Numbered from the stretch's first letter, positions 26,646 to 36,004 are shown. The stretch is DNA of 64,000 bases from Brevibacillus panacihumi W25 (GCF_000503775.1 NZ_KI629782.1:1418045-1482044), one strand, 5' to 3'. The notes: generated from the sequence alone by a model not told the origin. Numbers and translations are program-made.

Positions 26646-27077
26646 GTATTAGGGTTTCCGTCAACAAATTGTGGCTTTCAACGCTAAGGGAGATAACATC
26701 TCGTGTGTAATTGCCATACCTCTCCCCCTCCGTTTCTTACATGCGGGAGATGAGACGACCAAACCTTGAGAGCCGTGTCTATTTACTTGTCACAATGCTT
26801 CTGATCCGGCTGTCTATTAAAGCATTGAAAACCGATTTGATAAAAACCACTGTTACGTGACGTCCGAATCCTCATTATTCGGGCGATTATCGCTCTGGCA
26901 ATTACTACGAAATGTACATACAGAGACGACAAATCGTCGACTCACAGCAGCTTGACGAGCGTTCTCTCTTCTGTTCGAGCTTCATCAAGCCCGGGCGCAA
27001 CGGACCGCTTCCGGCTGCCCTTTTGCCACTTCCAGCCATCATCCTGGAATCAACTCCCGTACCGCAAAGTCCTCCCA
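26646..27077. other. Intergenic stretch, no gene seen
   Basis: About 430 bases between the end of the AT-rich island and the purine permease gene. GC content rises to the core level after about 26930. No hairpin, RNA gene or supported reading frame was recognised. The boundary to core DNA probably lies here. Confidence 0.4.
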
Positions 27078-28370
27078 TCAAGCCAACACAGGCAGGATCA
27101 AATTCAATAAAAACAATCCGGCAATCACGTACAGCAGGGCTGGCACTTCCCGTCTTTTCCCCAAAGCCATCTTCAGCAGCGGATACGCAACGAAGCCGAA
27201 CGCGATGCCATCCACAATGCTGTAAGACAAAGGAATGATCGCAATGATCAAAAACGCCGGGAAGCCCTCGCTGAAATCCTTCAGATTGATCTTCTCTACG
27301 TTTTGCAGCATCAGGGCCCCGATAATAATCAGTACAGGCGCGATCGCTCCGTCAGGAATCAGTTGAACCACCGGCAAGAGCCCAAGCGACAGCAGCAGTA
27401 AGGCTCCCGTCACCAGTGGCGCCATGCCTGTCCTCCCGCCTGCGGCAATCAGCGCAGCGCTCTCAGCGGTCGCGACCGTCGGGCTGGTTCCCATCACACC
27501 GGAGAGAGCAGCAGATACAGCGTTCGCTTGCAATGAGCGGCGAAATTTCTGGGGCTTTTCAATCATGGTGGTATAGCCGTGAATCAAGCCGATATTTTCA
27601 AACACGATCACCATCGCCAGTGAAAAAGTCGCGATCCAGAACGTCAGCTTTCCGATCCCGGCGAAGGAGAAGCCAGCGAATACCTCGCCGTACTCCGCCA
27701 GGGAAAACGAGCCTCCTGATCCCGGCTCCACTACCCCGAGCAGGATCCCCAGACCTGTCCCTGCCGCAATCCCGATTAGCAAATTGCCCGGAACATTGCG
27801 GACAAACAGGATCAGCGTAATAATCAACGTCACAATCGTCACGATTACAGCCGGGCTGGACAAGTCTCCCAACGCCACGATAGTTGTAGGATTGGTGACA
27901 ATCAATCCGCCTTTTTGCAGCCCGATGAACGTCAGGAACAATCCGATCCCGACCGTTATGGCTTCCTTCAGCGAAGCCGGTATCGCATTGGAGATGAGCT
28001 GTGCTGCTCGTGTAAAGGCAGAGGCGCTAAAGATCAGACCCGAGACGAGAACAGCCGCCAGCGCCTCTTGCCAGCTGAGCCCCATCGAATGACATAACGT
28101 ATAGGTAAAGAGCGCGTTAATCCCCATTCCAGGAACCAAAATAATTGGGGCATTGGCCCAGAATGCCATCAGGATCGCGCCCGCAAAGGCAGTCAGAACT
28201 GTTGCCAGAATCCCCGCAGCAAGCGGTATTCCAGCGTCCTCAAGAATCGATGCGTTTACGGCAATGATGTAGACAACGGTGATAAAGCCGACTCCTCCGG
28301 CCATGAGCTCCCGTCGAAACGTCGTGTCGCAAGCGCGTAAGTGAAAGACTTTTTCTAGCCACGTACGCAC
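27078..28370 (-). CDS. NCS2-family purine permease (adenine/guanine/hypoxanthine)
   Basis: A 430-residue membrane transporter of the COG2252 branch (PbuG/PbuO-like). It begins with the family pattern R-E-L-M-A-G-G-V-G-F-I-T-V-V-Y-I-I-A-V-N, has about 12 to 14 helices, and shows the conserved loops G-M-G-I-N-A-L-F-T-Y and G-T-S-P-T-V-A-T-A-E-S. It imports purine bases by proton symport. The start is GTG (28368-28370) with AAGAAGGGA upstream. No purine riboswitch was seen in the short upstream region; instead the gene is divergent from a LysR gene that probably controls it. Confidence 0.9.
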   Translation of the reverse strand: MRTWLEKVFHLRACDTTFRRELMAGGVGFITVVYIIAVNASILEDAGIPLAAGILATVLTAFAGAILMAFWANAPIILVPGMGINALFTYTLCHSMGLSWQEALAAVLVSGLIFSASAFTRAAQLISNAIPASLKEAITVGIGLFLTFIGLQKGGLIVTNPTTIVALGDLSSPAVIVTIVTLIITLILFVRNVPGNLLIGIAAGTGLGILLGVVEPGSGGSFSLAEYGEVFAGFSFAGIGKLTFWIATFSLAMVIVFENIGLIHGYTTMIEKPQKFRRSLQANAVSAALSGVMGTSPTVATAESAALIAAGGRTGMAPLVTGALLLLSLGLLPVVQLIPDGAIAPVLIIIGALMLQNVEKINLKDFSEGFPAFLIIAIIPLSYSIVDGIAFGFVAYPLLKMALGKRREVPALLYVIAGLFLLNLILPVLA

Positions 28371-28503
28371 AGGTTGTTCCCTTCTTTCTTTTCCATATGA
28401 AGCTACGGAACTATGCTATCATAGCCTTATCAATATGAAAAATATCCGTTACATCTATCTTTCATATCATTTTCATATGGTTATTGGAAAGGAGAACTGC
28501 ATC
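28371..28503. promoter_or_regulatory. Divergent control region of the permease and LysR genes
   Basis: Holds repeated CATATGAA-type boxes: CCATATGAA (28393-28401) mirrors TTCATATGG (28472-28480), with additional ATATGAA and TTCATATCA copies between. Such spaced inverted repeats suit a LysR tetramer binding across divergent promoters. Confidence 0.5.
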
Positions 28504-29373
28504 GTGGATATTCGCCAACTGCGCTATTTTATTGCCATCGCCGAGGAAGGACAGATCACGGCAGCCGCCAAGCGCTTGAACATGGCTCAACCGCCGCTCA
28601 GCCAACAGCTGAAGCAGATGGAGGAAGAACTGGGGACTCCTCTCGTGGAGCGCTCGGGAAAACGCATCGAGCTGACCGAAGCCGGCCACTCCTTGTACAA
28701 GCAGGCGGTCAACATCGTCCATCAGATGGAGGAAGCCATCGCGGAAGTGAAAGAGACAGGCGAAGGCATCCGCGGCACCCTCTCCATCGGTGTGAGCGCC
28801 CTGTCTGCCTATTTCCTGCCTGAACAAATCCGGCTGTTTCAGCAAAAATACCCGTTGATCACCTACAAGGTGTGGAAGGGGGATACCCAGCTTCTGACAC
28901 AGTGGCTGGAGCGAAGAGTGATTGAGGTCGCTGTCGTCAGGCTGCCTCACTCCCTGCCGAACTGCACGACAATTCCCATGGAGGAAGAACCCTTTGTCTT
29001 GATCGTTCCGACCGCCTCCTCCTATGCAACGGCTGACCAGATCCACATGAGCGAAATCGCCGCGCTGCCCTTGATCATGCCGAGCACGCCGGGCTTGGGC
29101 ATTTACGATCTGCTCGTCAAGGAGTTCGAGCGGCTGGGAGCAGCTCCGCACGTCATCTGCGAGTGCCCCGACATCTCCCTGACAGTCAATCTGGTGGCGG
29201 CACAAGTCGGCTGCTCCATCGTCCCGCGCTCGGCCTGGGAGACCCACCGCAGCGAACAGATACGCGGGATCGAGATTACCGGAACCTCAATTCAGTCCGC
29301 TGCCGCTGTCGTCTGGCAGTCGGGACGCCATTTGTCCAAGGCAGCCAAGCGCTTTATCGGGATGTTTTCGTAG
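28504..29373 (+). CDS. LysR-family transcriptional regulator
   Basis: A 289-residue LysR protein. The winged helix lies at residues 1-58 (D-I-R-Q-L-R-Y-F-I-A-I-A-E-E-G-Q-I-T-A-A-A-K-R-L, then Q-P-P-L-S-Q-Q-L-K-Q-M-E-E-E-L). The effector domain (about 90-289) is a periplasmic-binding-protein fold. The start is GTG at 28504 with GAAAGGAG upstream and matches the family N-terminus; an upstream extension is unlikely. Divergent from the purine permease, which is its likely target. The effector is unknown. Confidence 0.88.
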   Translation: MDIRQLRYFIAIAEEGQITAAAKRLNMAQPPLSQQLKQMEEELGTPLVERSGKRIELTEAGHSLYKQAVNIVHQMEEAIAEVKETGEGIRGTLSIGVSALSAYFLPEQIRLFQQKYPLITYKVWKGDTQLLTQWLERRVIEVAVVRLPHSLPNCTTIPMEEEPFVLIVPTASSYATADQIHMSEIAALPLIMPSTPGLGIYDLLVKEFERLGAAPHVICECPDISLTVNLVAAQVGCSIVPRSAWETHRSEQIRGIEITGTSIQSAAAVVWQSGRHLSKAAKRFIGMFS

Positions 29374-29374
29374 A

Positions 29375-29818
29375 CTACTCCCTCCGCTCCGAGCTCACTT
29401 CAATCCCGTTTCGCAGGAAGAGTGCGGCAGTGAGCCCTACACCCTGCACTTTTTTACCCGTAAAGGTGCCGTCGTAGATGAATGAGCTTCCACAGGAGGG
29501 ACTGTTTTCTTTTAAAATGGCGGATGTCACACCGGCTGTCTGAGCGATTTTTAATGCTTGATGAGCGCCAGCCAAAAAAATATCGGTTACATCATTGCCC
29601 TGGTTGTCCACGATTTTGGCCCTTCCATCCAGGACATCAAAGCCATCGCCTCCGACAATCTCGGCTGGCGGGCGCGGGGGTGGCAGACCGCCCAGCTGCT
29701 CGGGACAAACAGGAATGGCTTTTCCCTGGCTCAGCAGCTGCTCTCCTAGATCCGTACGGCAGGATTTCTGATCGTAGCGGCATTCACAGCCGATCAAACA
29801 GGCACTAATCAATTTCAT
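29375..29818 (-). CDS. DUF523 family protein (YbbK-like)
   Basis: A 147-residue protein, full length for DUF523. Conserved cysteines appear in S-A-C-L-I-G-C-E-C-R-Y-D, V-C-P-E-Q-L-G-G-L-P-x-P-R-P-P-A-E, and E-N-S-P-S-C-G-S, a pattern suggesting a metal or Fe-S site. The function is unknown. The ATG follows AAGGAGGATCAAC. The coaA terminator lies upstream, so it has its own promoter or relies on read-through. It converges with the LysR gene, with stops one base apart. Confidence 0.85.
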   Translation of the reverse strand: MKLISACLIGCECRYDQKSCRTDLGEQLLSQGKAIPVCPEQLGGLPPPRPPAEIVGGDGFDVLDGRAKIVDNQGNDVTDIFLAGAHQALKIAQTAGVTSAILKENSPSCGSSFIYDGTFTGKKVQGVGLTAALFLRNGIEVSSERRE

Positions 29819-29837
29819 GTTGATCCTCCTTGTACAA

Positions 29838-29862
29838 CAAAAGCAGGAGTCGCCCCCTGCTT
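29838..29862 (-). terminator. Terminator of coaA
   Basis: Minus strand GCAGG-loop-CCTGC (29860-29843) with extra pairs, followed by TTTTGTTG. Confidence 0.6.
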
Positions 29863-29879
29863 CGTCGTCTTCTTCTATT

Positions 29880-30806
29880 TTACAGCCTGCGCAGCTTCAC
29901 GCGCTGCACGCTGTGGTCTTGTCCCTTTTCGAGAATCAGACGCGCACGCACGCGAGTCGGCAGGATGTTTTTTCTCAGGTTGATTTCATTAATTTCCTTC
30001 CAGATGCCTGTCGCGACCTCGACCGCTTCCTCATCTGAAAGGCTTGCGTAGCGGCGGAAATACGACGCCGGATTGGAGAAGGCCGTCTGGCGCAGCACCT
30101 TGAACCGCTCCACGTACCATTGGAAAATATCCTGTTCCTTCGCATCCACATAGATGGAGAAATCGAAGAAATCAGACACGAACAGCTCTGACAGACTCTT
30201 ATCCCTTGGGGGCTGCAAGACGTTCAATCCCTCTACAATCAAAATATCCGGCTGTCTTACCGTCTGCCACTGGTCCGGAACGATGTCATAGACCAGGTGA
30301 GAGTAGACAGGAGCGGATACTTCCGGCTCTCCTGATTTGATTTCCGATAAAAAATGCAGGAAGCGGCGCAAATCGTAGCTTTCGGGAAAGCCTTTGCGCT
30401 TCATGATCCCTCGCTCTTCCAACACGCGATTGGGATAGAGAAAACCGTCCGTCGTCACCAGCTCCACCTTGGGGTGGTTCGGCCAGCGGGAGAGCAGCGT
30501 TTGCAGAATCCGCGCCGTCGTGCTTTTTCCGACGGCTACACTTCCGGCAATTCCAATGATGAAAGGAACCTTGGCATCCTGAATTCCCAAAAACGTATGC
30601 GTACCCTGATGCAGCTCCTGTGTCGCCCCTACGTGCAGATTCAATAATCGGGAGAGTGGCAAATAAACTTCTGAGACCTCGTCCATCGAGATCTTCTCGT
30701 TGACGCCCTGTAAACAGGCCAGCTCATCATCCGATATGGTCAGCGGCGTAGAAGCTCGCAGAGACTTCCATTGCTCGCGGTTAAAGGTTACGTATGGTGA
30801 TGCCAT
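29880..30806 (-). CDS. coaA: Pantothenate kinase, type I
   Basis: A 308-residue P-loop kinase that phosphorylates pantothenate in the first committed step of coenzyme A synthesis. Walker A is [12 protein letters not shown] at about 92-103; the family segments [26 protein letters not shown], and I-V-E-G-L-N-V-L follow. The start at 30806 (M-A-S-P-Y-V-T-F) is chosen because AAAGGA lies upstream; two further in-frame ATGs exist at 30818 and 30827. Stands alone with its own terminator. CoaA enzymes of this type are feedback-inhibited by CoA. Confidence 0.95.
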   Translation of the reverse strand: MASPYVTFNREQWKSLRASTPLTISDDELACLQGVNEKISMDEVSEVYLPLSRLLNLHVGATQELHQGTHTFLGIQDAKVPFIIGIAGSVAVGKSTTARILQTLLSRWPNHPKVELVTTDGFLYPNRVLEERGIMKRKGFPESYDLRRFLHFLSEIKSGEPEVSAPVYSHLVYDIVPDQWQTVRQPDILIVEGLNVLQPPRDKSLSELFVSDFFDFSIYVDAKEQDIFQWYVERFKVLRQTAFSNPASYFRRYASLSDEEAVEVATGIWKEINEINLRKNILPTRVRARLILEKGQDHSVQRVKLRRL

Positions 30807-31039
30807 GAAAGTGTACATCCTTTCCATCTTGAAAGTGCTTTCCTCCGGTCACACAGCTAGTTTACACCAGTAGCCCCCGCTTGGGAATAATGTTGGTGCA
30901 ATCCATTTTGGGCAATTTAGCTATTCCACGAAAAAAATCCCGCACAAGGTGATTATCATTGCAATTGAGCAACGCTTCAAGCCGGCCAAGATCTTAGGAT
31001 CATTTGGTAAAATATTACTTGCGATCCGTGAAAAGATAG

Positions 31040-31426
31040 GTGTTGATAAATTTGAAACGGCATAACATTTTAAAAATTGCTTTGAACTGTATTCTTTTGA
31101 CCGCTTGCTCTGCAAATGAAGAAGTGCCTGAAAAAGCCGCGATAGATGCCTTACAACTTGATGAAAAAACATTCGAAAAACTACGTGATATTACTCAGAC
31201 TGCGAAAAAAGATTCTGAAGATAATGGTTATGAAGTAATAATGGTATCGCTTCCTCAGCCAGCAACAATTTATAAGGATGGAAAACCGCAGGGGGCATAT
31301 TTAGTTAACGTAGCTTCAAAGTCGAAAAGTGAACAAAAGAAAGATATAACTTTGTTGTATTATTATTCAGTAGATAAAGAAATGATGGTGAGAATACCGT
31401 TGGGAGAGGTAGATGAAAGAATTTGA
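31040..31426 (+). CDS. Small putative lipoprotein of unknown function
   Basis: A 128-residue protein. A short basic N-terminus and hydrophobic run lead to the lipobox L-L-T-A-C at about residues 19-23, so it should be anchored outside the membrane. The mature part is hydrophilic with a possible beta domain (V-I-M-V-S-L-P-Q-P-A-T-I-Y-K-D-G-K). No family was recognised. The start is uncertain: GTG at 31040 or TTG at 31052, the latter better spaced from AGGTG. Low GC compared with neighbours suggests recent arrival. Confidence 0.55.
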   Translation: MLINLKRHNILKIALNCILLTACSANEEVPEKAAIDALQLDEKTFEKLRDITQTAKKDSEDNGYEVIMVSLPQPATIYKDGKPQGAYLVNVASKSKSEQKKDITLLYYYSVDKEMMVRIPLGEVDERI

Positions 31427-31617
31427 GAAAAATAAATACCATCCCAAAGGTATCGCATTTTGATGAAATACTCCTACTGTTTTAGAACAACCAAATGAAA
31501 CCAATAGTTTGTCATTTGAGGTCAGCGCCCCGTATCGAAATAAGCTGTCGGCGGGAACAAGGATCTGATGAATATTTCGCAAAAGGTAAAAAAACATAAA
31601 TTAGTCAATCAAATTGA

Positions 31618-31655
31618 GAGGAGCTGACCACGCCCGAATGACGGATCAGCTCCTC
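31618..31655 (-). terminator. Terminator of the dps gene
   Basis: Minus strand GAGGAGCTGA (31655-31646) pairs perfectly with TCAGCTCCTC (31627-31618), followed by TCAATTTG. Confidence 0.6.
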
Positions 31656-31667
31656 TTCCGTTACTGC

Positions 31668-32120
31668 CTATTTCCCCGCAAAAGCCTGCAGCATCCAGAC
31701 ATGCTTCTCCAGACTGCCGATCATCCCGGTCAGCATGTCTGCGGTAGCTTCGTCGTCCTCCGCCTCCGCTGCGGCAATTCCTTCATTCAGTTCTTTGATC
31801 AAGGTTTGGAAATCGCTAATCGTCGCCTGCACCATCTGTTCCGCAGACTCTCCGCCCGCTGCCTCCTTGATGGAGGACTGCTCCAGACAGGCCTTCATGG
31901 TCGAGACAGGTTTTCCTCCCTTGGCCAGCATACGCTCAGCCAGTTCATCCACATATTTCGCGGCTTCGTTGTACAGTTCTTCGTACTTGGCGTGCAGGGT
32001 GAAAAAGTTGGAGCCTTTCACATACCAGTGATAGTGGTGCAGCTTGATAAACAGCACAGACCAGTTCGCAACCTGCTTGTTCAAGACCTCGGTGACAGGA
32101 CGGCTCATCGTGATGCTCAT
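31668..32120 (-). CDS. dps: Dps-family DNA-protecting ferritin (MrgA-like)
   Basis: A 150-residue dodecameric ferritin-like protein. The intersubunit ferroxidase ligands are in H-H-Y-H-W-Y-V-K-G-S-N-F-F (about 28-40) and Y-V-D-E-L-A-E-R (about 57-64). It oxidises iron with hydrogen peroxide and shields DNA in stress and stationary phase. The short N-terminus lacks the lysine-rich tail of E. coli Dps, so DNA binding may be weak. The ATG follows AAAGGAAGAG. No PerR box could be recognised upstream. Confidence 0.92.
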   Translation of the reverse strand: MSITMSRPVTEVLNKQVANWSVLFIKLHHYHWYVKGSNFFTLHAKYEELYNEAAKYVDELAERMLAKGGKPVSTMKACLEQSSIKEAAGGESAEQMVQATISDFQTLIKELNEGIAAAEAEDDEATADMLTGMIGSLEKHVWMLQAFAGK

Positions 32121-32220
32121 ACTACGGCTCTCTTCCTTTCATGGAAAAATCTCATGGCGTCTGTAGTGTTCCCGCTGGGAGCCGCATCCTATTCGCGATC
32201 ACGCTTTGCCGTCACCTTCT

Positions 32221-33423
32221 CTATCGCTGCTCATTCTCCTTCAGGTAAACCAGTGTATTTAAAGCCTGCATCGCAGCACCTACCGCCAGACTGCGTTCAT
32301 CGAGATCAAAATTTGGATGATGGACCGGATAGACGCACCCCGTCTCTTCGTTTCGTACACCCAGGTGGAAAAAGGCACCGGGGACATTCTCGGCGAAGTA
32401 GGCAAAATCCTCTACCCCCATGTTGGGCAGTTCATTGATCCGCACATGCTGTTCGCCAAGCAGCTCCTCGCCGTTTCGTTTTACCAGATCCACCAATGCA
32501 TCATGATTGATCAGGGACGTATAGCCTTCCTCATAGGTGACTTCCGCTTCGCCGCCGAGAGCGCGGGCAGTCAATGCGGCCACTTCTTGAATTCTTTCCT
32601 TCACCTGTTCACGCACGCTTGGCTCTAGCGTCCGGATCGTTCCGGTAAGCTTGACCTCCTGTGCCAGGATATTGTTCGCTGTGCCTCCGGAAATCATCCC
32701 GATCGTGATGACCGCCGCTCTGCGCGGATCGACGTTGCGGCTGACGATTGTCTGCAGGGCGGTGATGACATGCGCCGCGATGACGATGGCGTCGCGCCCG
32801 CTGTGCGGATAGGCGCCATGACCGTTTTCACCGCGTACGATGATGCTCAAATCATCAGAGGAGGCGTTCATCTGACCGTATTTGACTCCGATATGTCCCG
32901 CCGGAATCTCGCTTGATACATGCAAGCCAAAGACAGCATCCACTTTGGGATTCTCCAGCACGCCTTCCTTGATCATCGGCAAAGCGCCACCGACCGTCTC
33001 CTCTGCCGGTTGGAAAAAGAGCTTTACATTTCCCGCCAGCTCCGCTTTGTAATGGTTCAAGATGCGCGCAGCCCCGAGCAAACAGGTCATATGCGCGTCA
33101 TGCCCGCAAGCGTGCATTTTTCCGGGGATTTTCGAGCGGTATTCCCGGTCCTCTGCTTCCAGGATCGGCAGCGCATCCATATCTCCGCGCAGGGCGACCG
33201 TCGCTCCCGGGCGTGCGCCCTGGATCAAACCGACGATGCCTGTACCTGCCGACTTGGTGTAGGGAATGCCCATTTCATCCAAGTATCGCATGACTTGCTC
33301 CTGTGTGCGGAATTCCTCCAGCCCGATCTCCGGATACTGGTGAAAATCCCGGCGCACCTCAATCAGCCACGGCAAAATCTCCTGTGCTTGCTGCCAAACC
33401 TGCTCTTTTCCTACTTGACTCAT
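32221..33423 (-). CDS. M20D amidohydrolase/peptidase
   Basis: A 400-residue M20D hydrolase similar in layout to the one at 10756-11940. Metal motif H-A-C-G-H-D-A-H-M-T near 102-111, catalytic pair in Q-P-A-E-E-T-V-G-G, later ligands in G-L-H-V-S and M-G-V-E-D-F. The start at 33423 is set by GAGGAGAG upstream and by a four-base ATGA overlap with the ldcA stop; a longer in-frame extension upstream would run through ldcA. As the last gene of dppE-like/ldcA/M20 it may trim peptides or N-acyl groups from imported murein peptides. That role is inferred from context. Confidence 0.85.
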   Translation of the reverse strand: MSQVGKEQVWQQAQEILPWLIEVRRDFHQYPEIGLEEFRTQEQVMRYLDEMGIPYTKSAGTGIVGLIQGARPGATVALRGDMDALPILEAEDREYRSKIPGKMHACGHDAHMTCLLGAARILNHYKAELAGNVKLFFQPAEETVGGALPMIKEGVLENPKVDAVFGLHVSSEIPAGHIGVKYGQMNASSDDLSIIVRGENGHGAYPHSGRDAIVIAAHVITALQTIVSRNVDPRRAAVITIGMISGGTANNILAQEVKLTGTIRTLEPSVREQVKERIQEVAALTARALGGEAEVTYEEGYTSLINHDALVDLVKRNGEELLGEQHVRINELPNMGVEDFAYFAENVPGAFFHLGVRNEETGCVYPVHHPNFDLDERSLAVGAAMQALNTLVYLKENEQR

Positions 33424-34349
33424 CTCGTTACACTCTCCTCTATGGTAAGTTTTCCGGCTGTGGCATCCAGCGTCGCTTCTACTCCAAACGGCAACGCCAT
33501 GTTTACAGCGCCGTGTCCGATCTGAATGTTCCAAATCGTCGGCTTCTCGTAAGGAACGACAATATTTTGAACCACATCCCAGACCGAGAAGCCTTCCCGC
33601 TTTTTCGACTCGCAATTGGTCCAGGTCCCGAGAATCACTCCGGCGCAATCCTCGAACACACCTCCCAGAGCCAGTTGCGTCAGCATGCGGTCTACGCGGT
33701 ACGGCTCCTCGTCAATTTCTTCGAGGAACAACAGCTTGCCGCGGGTGTCCAATTGGTAAGGCGTCCCCATCAAAGCGGCGACTAACGTCAGATTGCCGCC
33801 AACTACGGGACCGCTGGCACAGCCCTCCACCATGCAAACAATCTCTTCGCCTGGCGGATTGATCAGATCGCCCAAAGGTTCTGGCTCGGACAGCGCACGT
33901 ATCAGATACGATTTGGACCAGTCGTCCAAGCCGTGGGCCAGATCAGAGGCTGCCATCGGTCCATGCAGGGTCGCCAGATTGGCGTTTTGCCCAAATACCG
34001 TATGTAAAGCCGTGATGTCGCTGTAGCCGACGAACAGCTTCGGATTTTGCGCGATGCAGTCGTAATCGAGCAACGGCAGGATTTGCGGCGCGCCGTATCC
34101 TCCGCGCAGACACAAAATTCCGTCAACTTCATCGTCAGCGAACATGGCATTCAGTCCATCCGCCCGCTGCTCGGGGGTACCTGCCAGATACCCCCCGTAG
34201 CTTTGCTTGCAGGTCTCCCCGACTTTTACCTTGTATCCCAGCGCCTCCACCTCGGCGATCGCCTTCGGCAACAGCTCCTGATCGACAGGGCTGGATGTCG
34301 CGATGATCCCGATGGTATCTCCTGCTCGCCATGCTCTTCCCTTGTTCAT
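33420..34349 (-). CDS. ldcA: LD-carboxypeptidase (S66 family)
   Basis: A 309-residue serine peptidase that removes the terminal D-Ala from the L,D bond of murein tetrapeptides. Nucleophile region L-R-G-G-Y-G-A near 80 precedes the S66 segment F-V-G-Y-S-D-I-T-A-L-H; the Glu and His of the triad are in F-L-E-E-I-D-E-E-P-Y-R-V-D-R and I-G-H-G. The start at 34349 (M-N-K-G-R-A-W) is set by a GGGGA site; an ATG nine bases earlier overlaps the upstream stop codon. Tight coupling to the substrate-binding protein and to the M20 gene indicates a murein-peptide recycling unit, as in dppE-ykfA of Bacillus subtilis. Confidence 0.9.
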   Translation of the reverse strand: MNKGRAWRAGDTIGIIATSSPVDQELLPKAIAEVEALGYKVKVGETCKQSYGGYLAGTPEQRADGLNAMFADDEVDGILCLRGGYGAPQILPLLDYDCIAQNPKLFVGYSDITALHTVFGQNANLATLHGPMAASDLAHGLDDWSKSYLIRALSEPEPLGDLINPPGEEIVCMVEGCASGPVVGGNLTLVAALMGTPYQLDTRGKLLFLEEIDEEPYRVDRMLTQLALGGVFEDCAGVILGTWTNCESKKREGFSVWDVVQNIVVPYEKPTIWNIQIGHGAVNMALPFGVEATLDATAGKLTIEESVTR

Positions 34350-34354
34350 CTCTC

Positions 34355-36004
34355 TCATTCCCCTTTTTCCTCCAGATAGGCCCACTTCAGATCCATTTTG
34401 CTGAGCGGATCGATTCGCACTCCTTTTAGCTTATCACTTTGTACCCAGGCATTGACATCACTGAATATCCCCGTCAGCGGCATTTCTTCCATTAGCAAAG
34501 CCTCCGCATCCAGCAGGATTTGCTTGCGTTTTTCCTTGTCTGTCTCTACGTACGACTTGCGGATCAGTTCCGCATACACTGGATTGTGCCATCGCGTAAT
34601 ATTGGACGAGCTGTACTTCTCGACGAATTTTTGCAGGAAGTCGACCGGATCGTTGGTATCTGCCGTCCAGCTTGAGCGGGTGATCGCGAACTTGCCTCGC
34701 TCCTGATCGTCCAGAACGACTTTTGTCTCCTTGCTCTGCAGCTTTACCTCGACGCCCAGCACCTTTTTCCAGGTAGCCTGCAGGGTAAGCGCAATCGCTT
34801 TGTTGCGGTCGGAGATGTTGTACAAATAGGTAATCTCCGGTAGCTTGGCGATCCCCAGCTCTTTCATGCCTTCTTCCAGGAGCTTCTTCGCTTCCTCTGG
34901 CTGATTGTCGGCAAAAAATCCTTCCGGCCGCAAGCTGGCGGTGATCGGTGTAATGCCCATCAAGGGTGTTTGTCCCGCCTGTCCGATATGCCGGGCAATT
35001 TCCTGGCGGTTGATCGCGTAGGCGAACGATTTGCGAATCTTGGCGTTCGTAAACGGCTCCCGCTCCGTGTTGAAGCGGATGTAATACGAGGTCGCCTTGG
35101 GCTTTGTCCGCAGCTTGCCTTCCTTCATGAGCGGCTCGATCGCGTCAATCGGGAGCCCGCTGATCGGATTGCCGGCCCAATCAAGTTCGCCTTTGTCAAA
35201 CATGGAAAGCTCGGTGCTGGCATCTGCGATCATGAAAATCTCCACCCGCTCCAGCTTGACCGCTTCCTGCTCCCAATACGAACTGTTTTTCACCAGCACG
35301 ATTTTGTTTCTGTGTTCCCACTGATCCAACCGGAACGGACCATTGCTGACGAGGGTCTTCGGGTCCGTCGCCCACTGTGGATTGGCCTGCGCCACATCTT
35401 TATTCACCGCAGGAAGAAAGGAGACCATTGTCGGGAAAAAGGGAATCGGGCTTTCCAAAACAACCTGGAGGGTCTTGTCATCGAGAGCCTTCACGCCGAC
35501 GTCTTCGCTTCGGGCTTTGCCTGCCGAAAAGGCTTGGGCGTTTTTGATGCTGTTGTAGTTGTAGGCAGCCGGGGAGCCTGTTTTCGGATCGAGCGCATGC
35601 TTCCAGGTATATTCGAAATCATGGGCCGTAACCGGGTCGCCGTTGGACCATTTGGCGTCCCTCAAGGTAAAGGTATAGGTCCGCTTGTCAGGTGACAGCT
35701 TCATGTCGGAGGCAAGAGACAGGACGGGATTTCCGTCTTCATCCAGACGAGTCAGGCTGTCGTAGAGCTGGCGGATCAAGGCACCCGAGACTGTATCCTC
35801 GGCGAATATCGGATTGAGCGTCGCCGGCTCCTCCATATTAAGCCGCAGGATTTGCTCCCGGGAATGAGAGGCTGCAGTGGGCTTTTCCTGTGCGATTGAG
35901 AGAGCTGGTTGCGAGGCGAAGGCACTCCCTGCGCTGCCAACGGCGGACAGTACGCTGCCTGCCAGCAGGAAGGCGCTTACATAAGAGAGAAGGAATTTTG
36001 TCAC
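34355..36004 (-). CDS. Peptide ABC transporter substrate-binding protein (OppA/DppE type)
   Basis: A protein of about 549 residues of the SBP_bac_5 family. A long export signal (F-L-L-S-Y-V-S-A-F-L-L-A-G-S-V-L) precedes the binding domain; typical segments are L-N-M-E-E-P-A-T-L-N-P and S-N-G-P-F-R-L-D-Q-W-E-H, and Y-Y-I-R-F-N near the ligand cleft. There is no lipobox cysteine, unlike most Gram-positive homologues. The start is uncertain: GTG at 36004 follows AAAAGGAG at a long spacing of 13; TTG at 36037 has no ribosome site. No permease or ATPase genes are adjacent, so it probably serves an Opp/Dpp transporter encoded elsewhere. Confidence 0.85.
   Translation of the reverse strand: MTKFLLSYVSAFLLAGSVLSAVGSAGSAFASQPALSIAQEKPTAASHSREQILRLNMEEPATLNPIFAEDTVSGALIRQLYDSLTRLDEDGNPVLSLASDMKLSPDKRTYTFTLRDAKWSNGDPVTAHDFEYTWKHALDPKTGSPAAYNYNSIKNAQAFSAGKARSEDVGVKALDDKTLQVVLESPIPFFPTMVSFLPAVNKDVAQANPQWATDPKTLVSNGPFRLDQWEHRNKIVLVKNSSYWEQEAVKLERVEIFMIADASTELSMFDKGELDWAGNPISGLPIDAIEPLMKEGKLRTKPKATSYYIRFNTEREPFTNAKIRKSFAYAINRQEIARHIGQAGQTPLMGITPITASLRPEGFFADNQPEEAKKLLEEGMKELGIAKLPEITYLYNISDRNKAIALTLQATWKKVLGVEVKLQSKETKVVLDDQERGKFAITRSSWTADTNDPVDFLQKFVEKYSSSNITRWHNPVYAELIRKSYVETDKEKRKQILLDAEALLMEEMPLTGIFSDVNAWVQSDKLKGVRIDPLSKMDLKWAYLEEKGE

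Noticed and set aside
26912-27238. Plus-strand open frame of 108 codons
   Set aside because: No ribosome site, low-complexity Ser/Pro composition, and it overlaps the 3' end of the purine permease gene.
31614-32438. Plus-strand open frame of 274 codons opposite dps and the M20 gene
   Set aside because: It is the antisense of two well-supported genes, with no family similarity.
33424-33648. N-terminal extension of the M20 hydrolase to 33648
   Set aside because: The extra residues are the shadow of the ldcA 3' end; the start at 33423 has ribosome site and overlap support.
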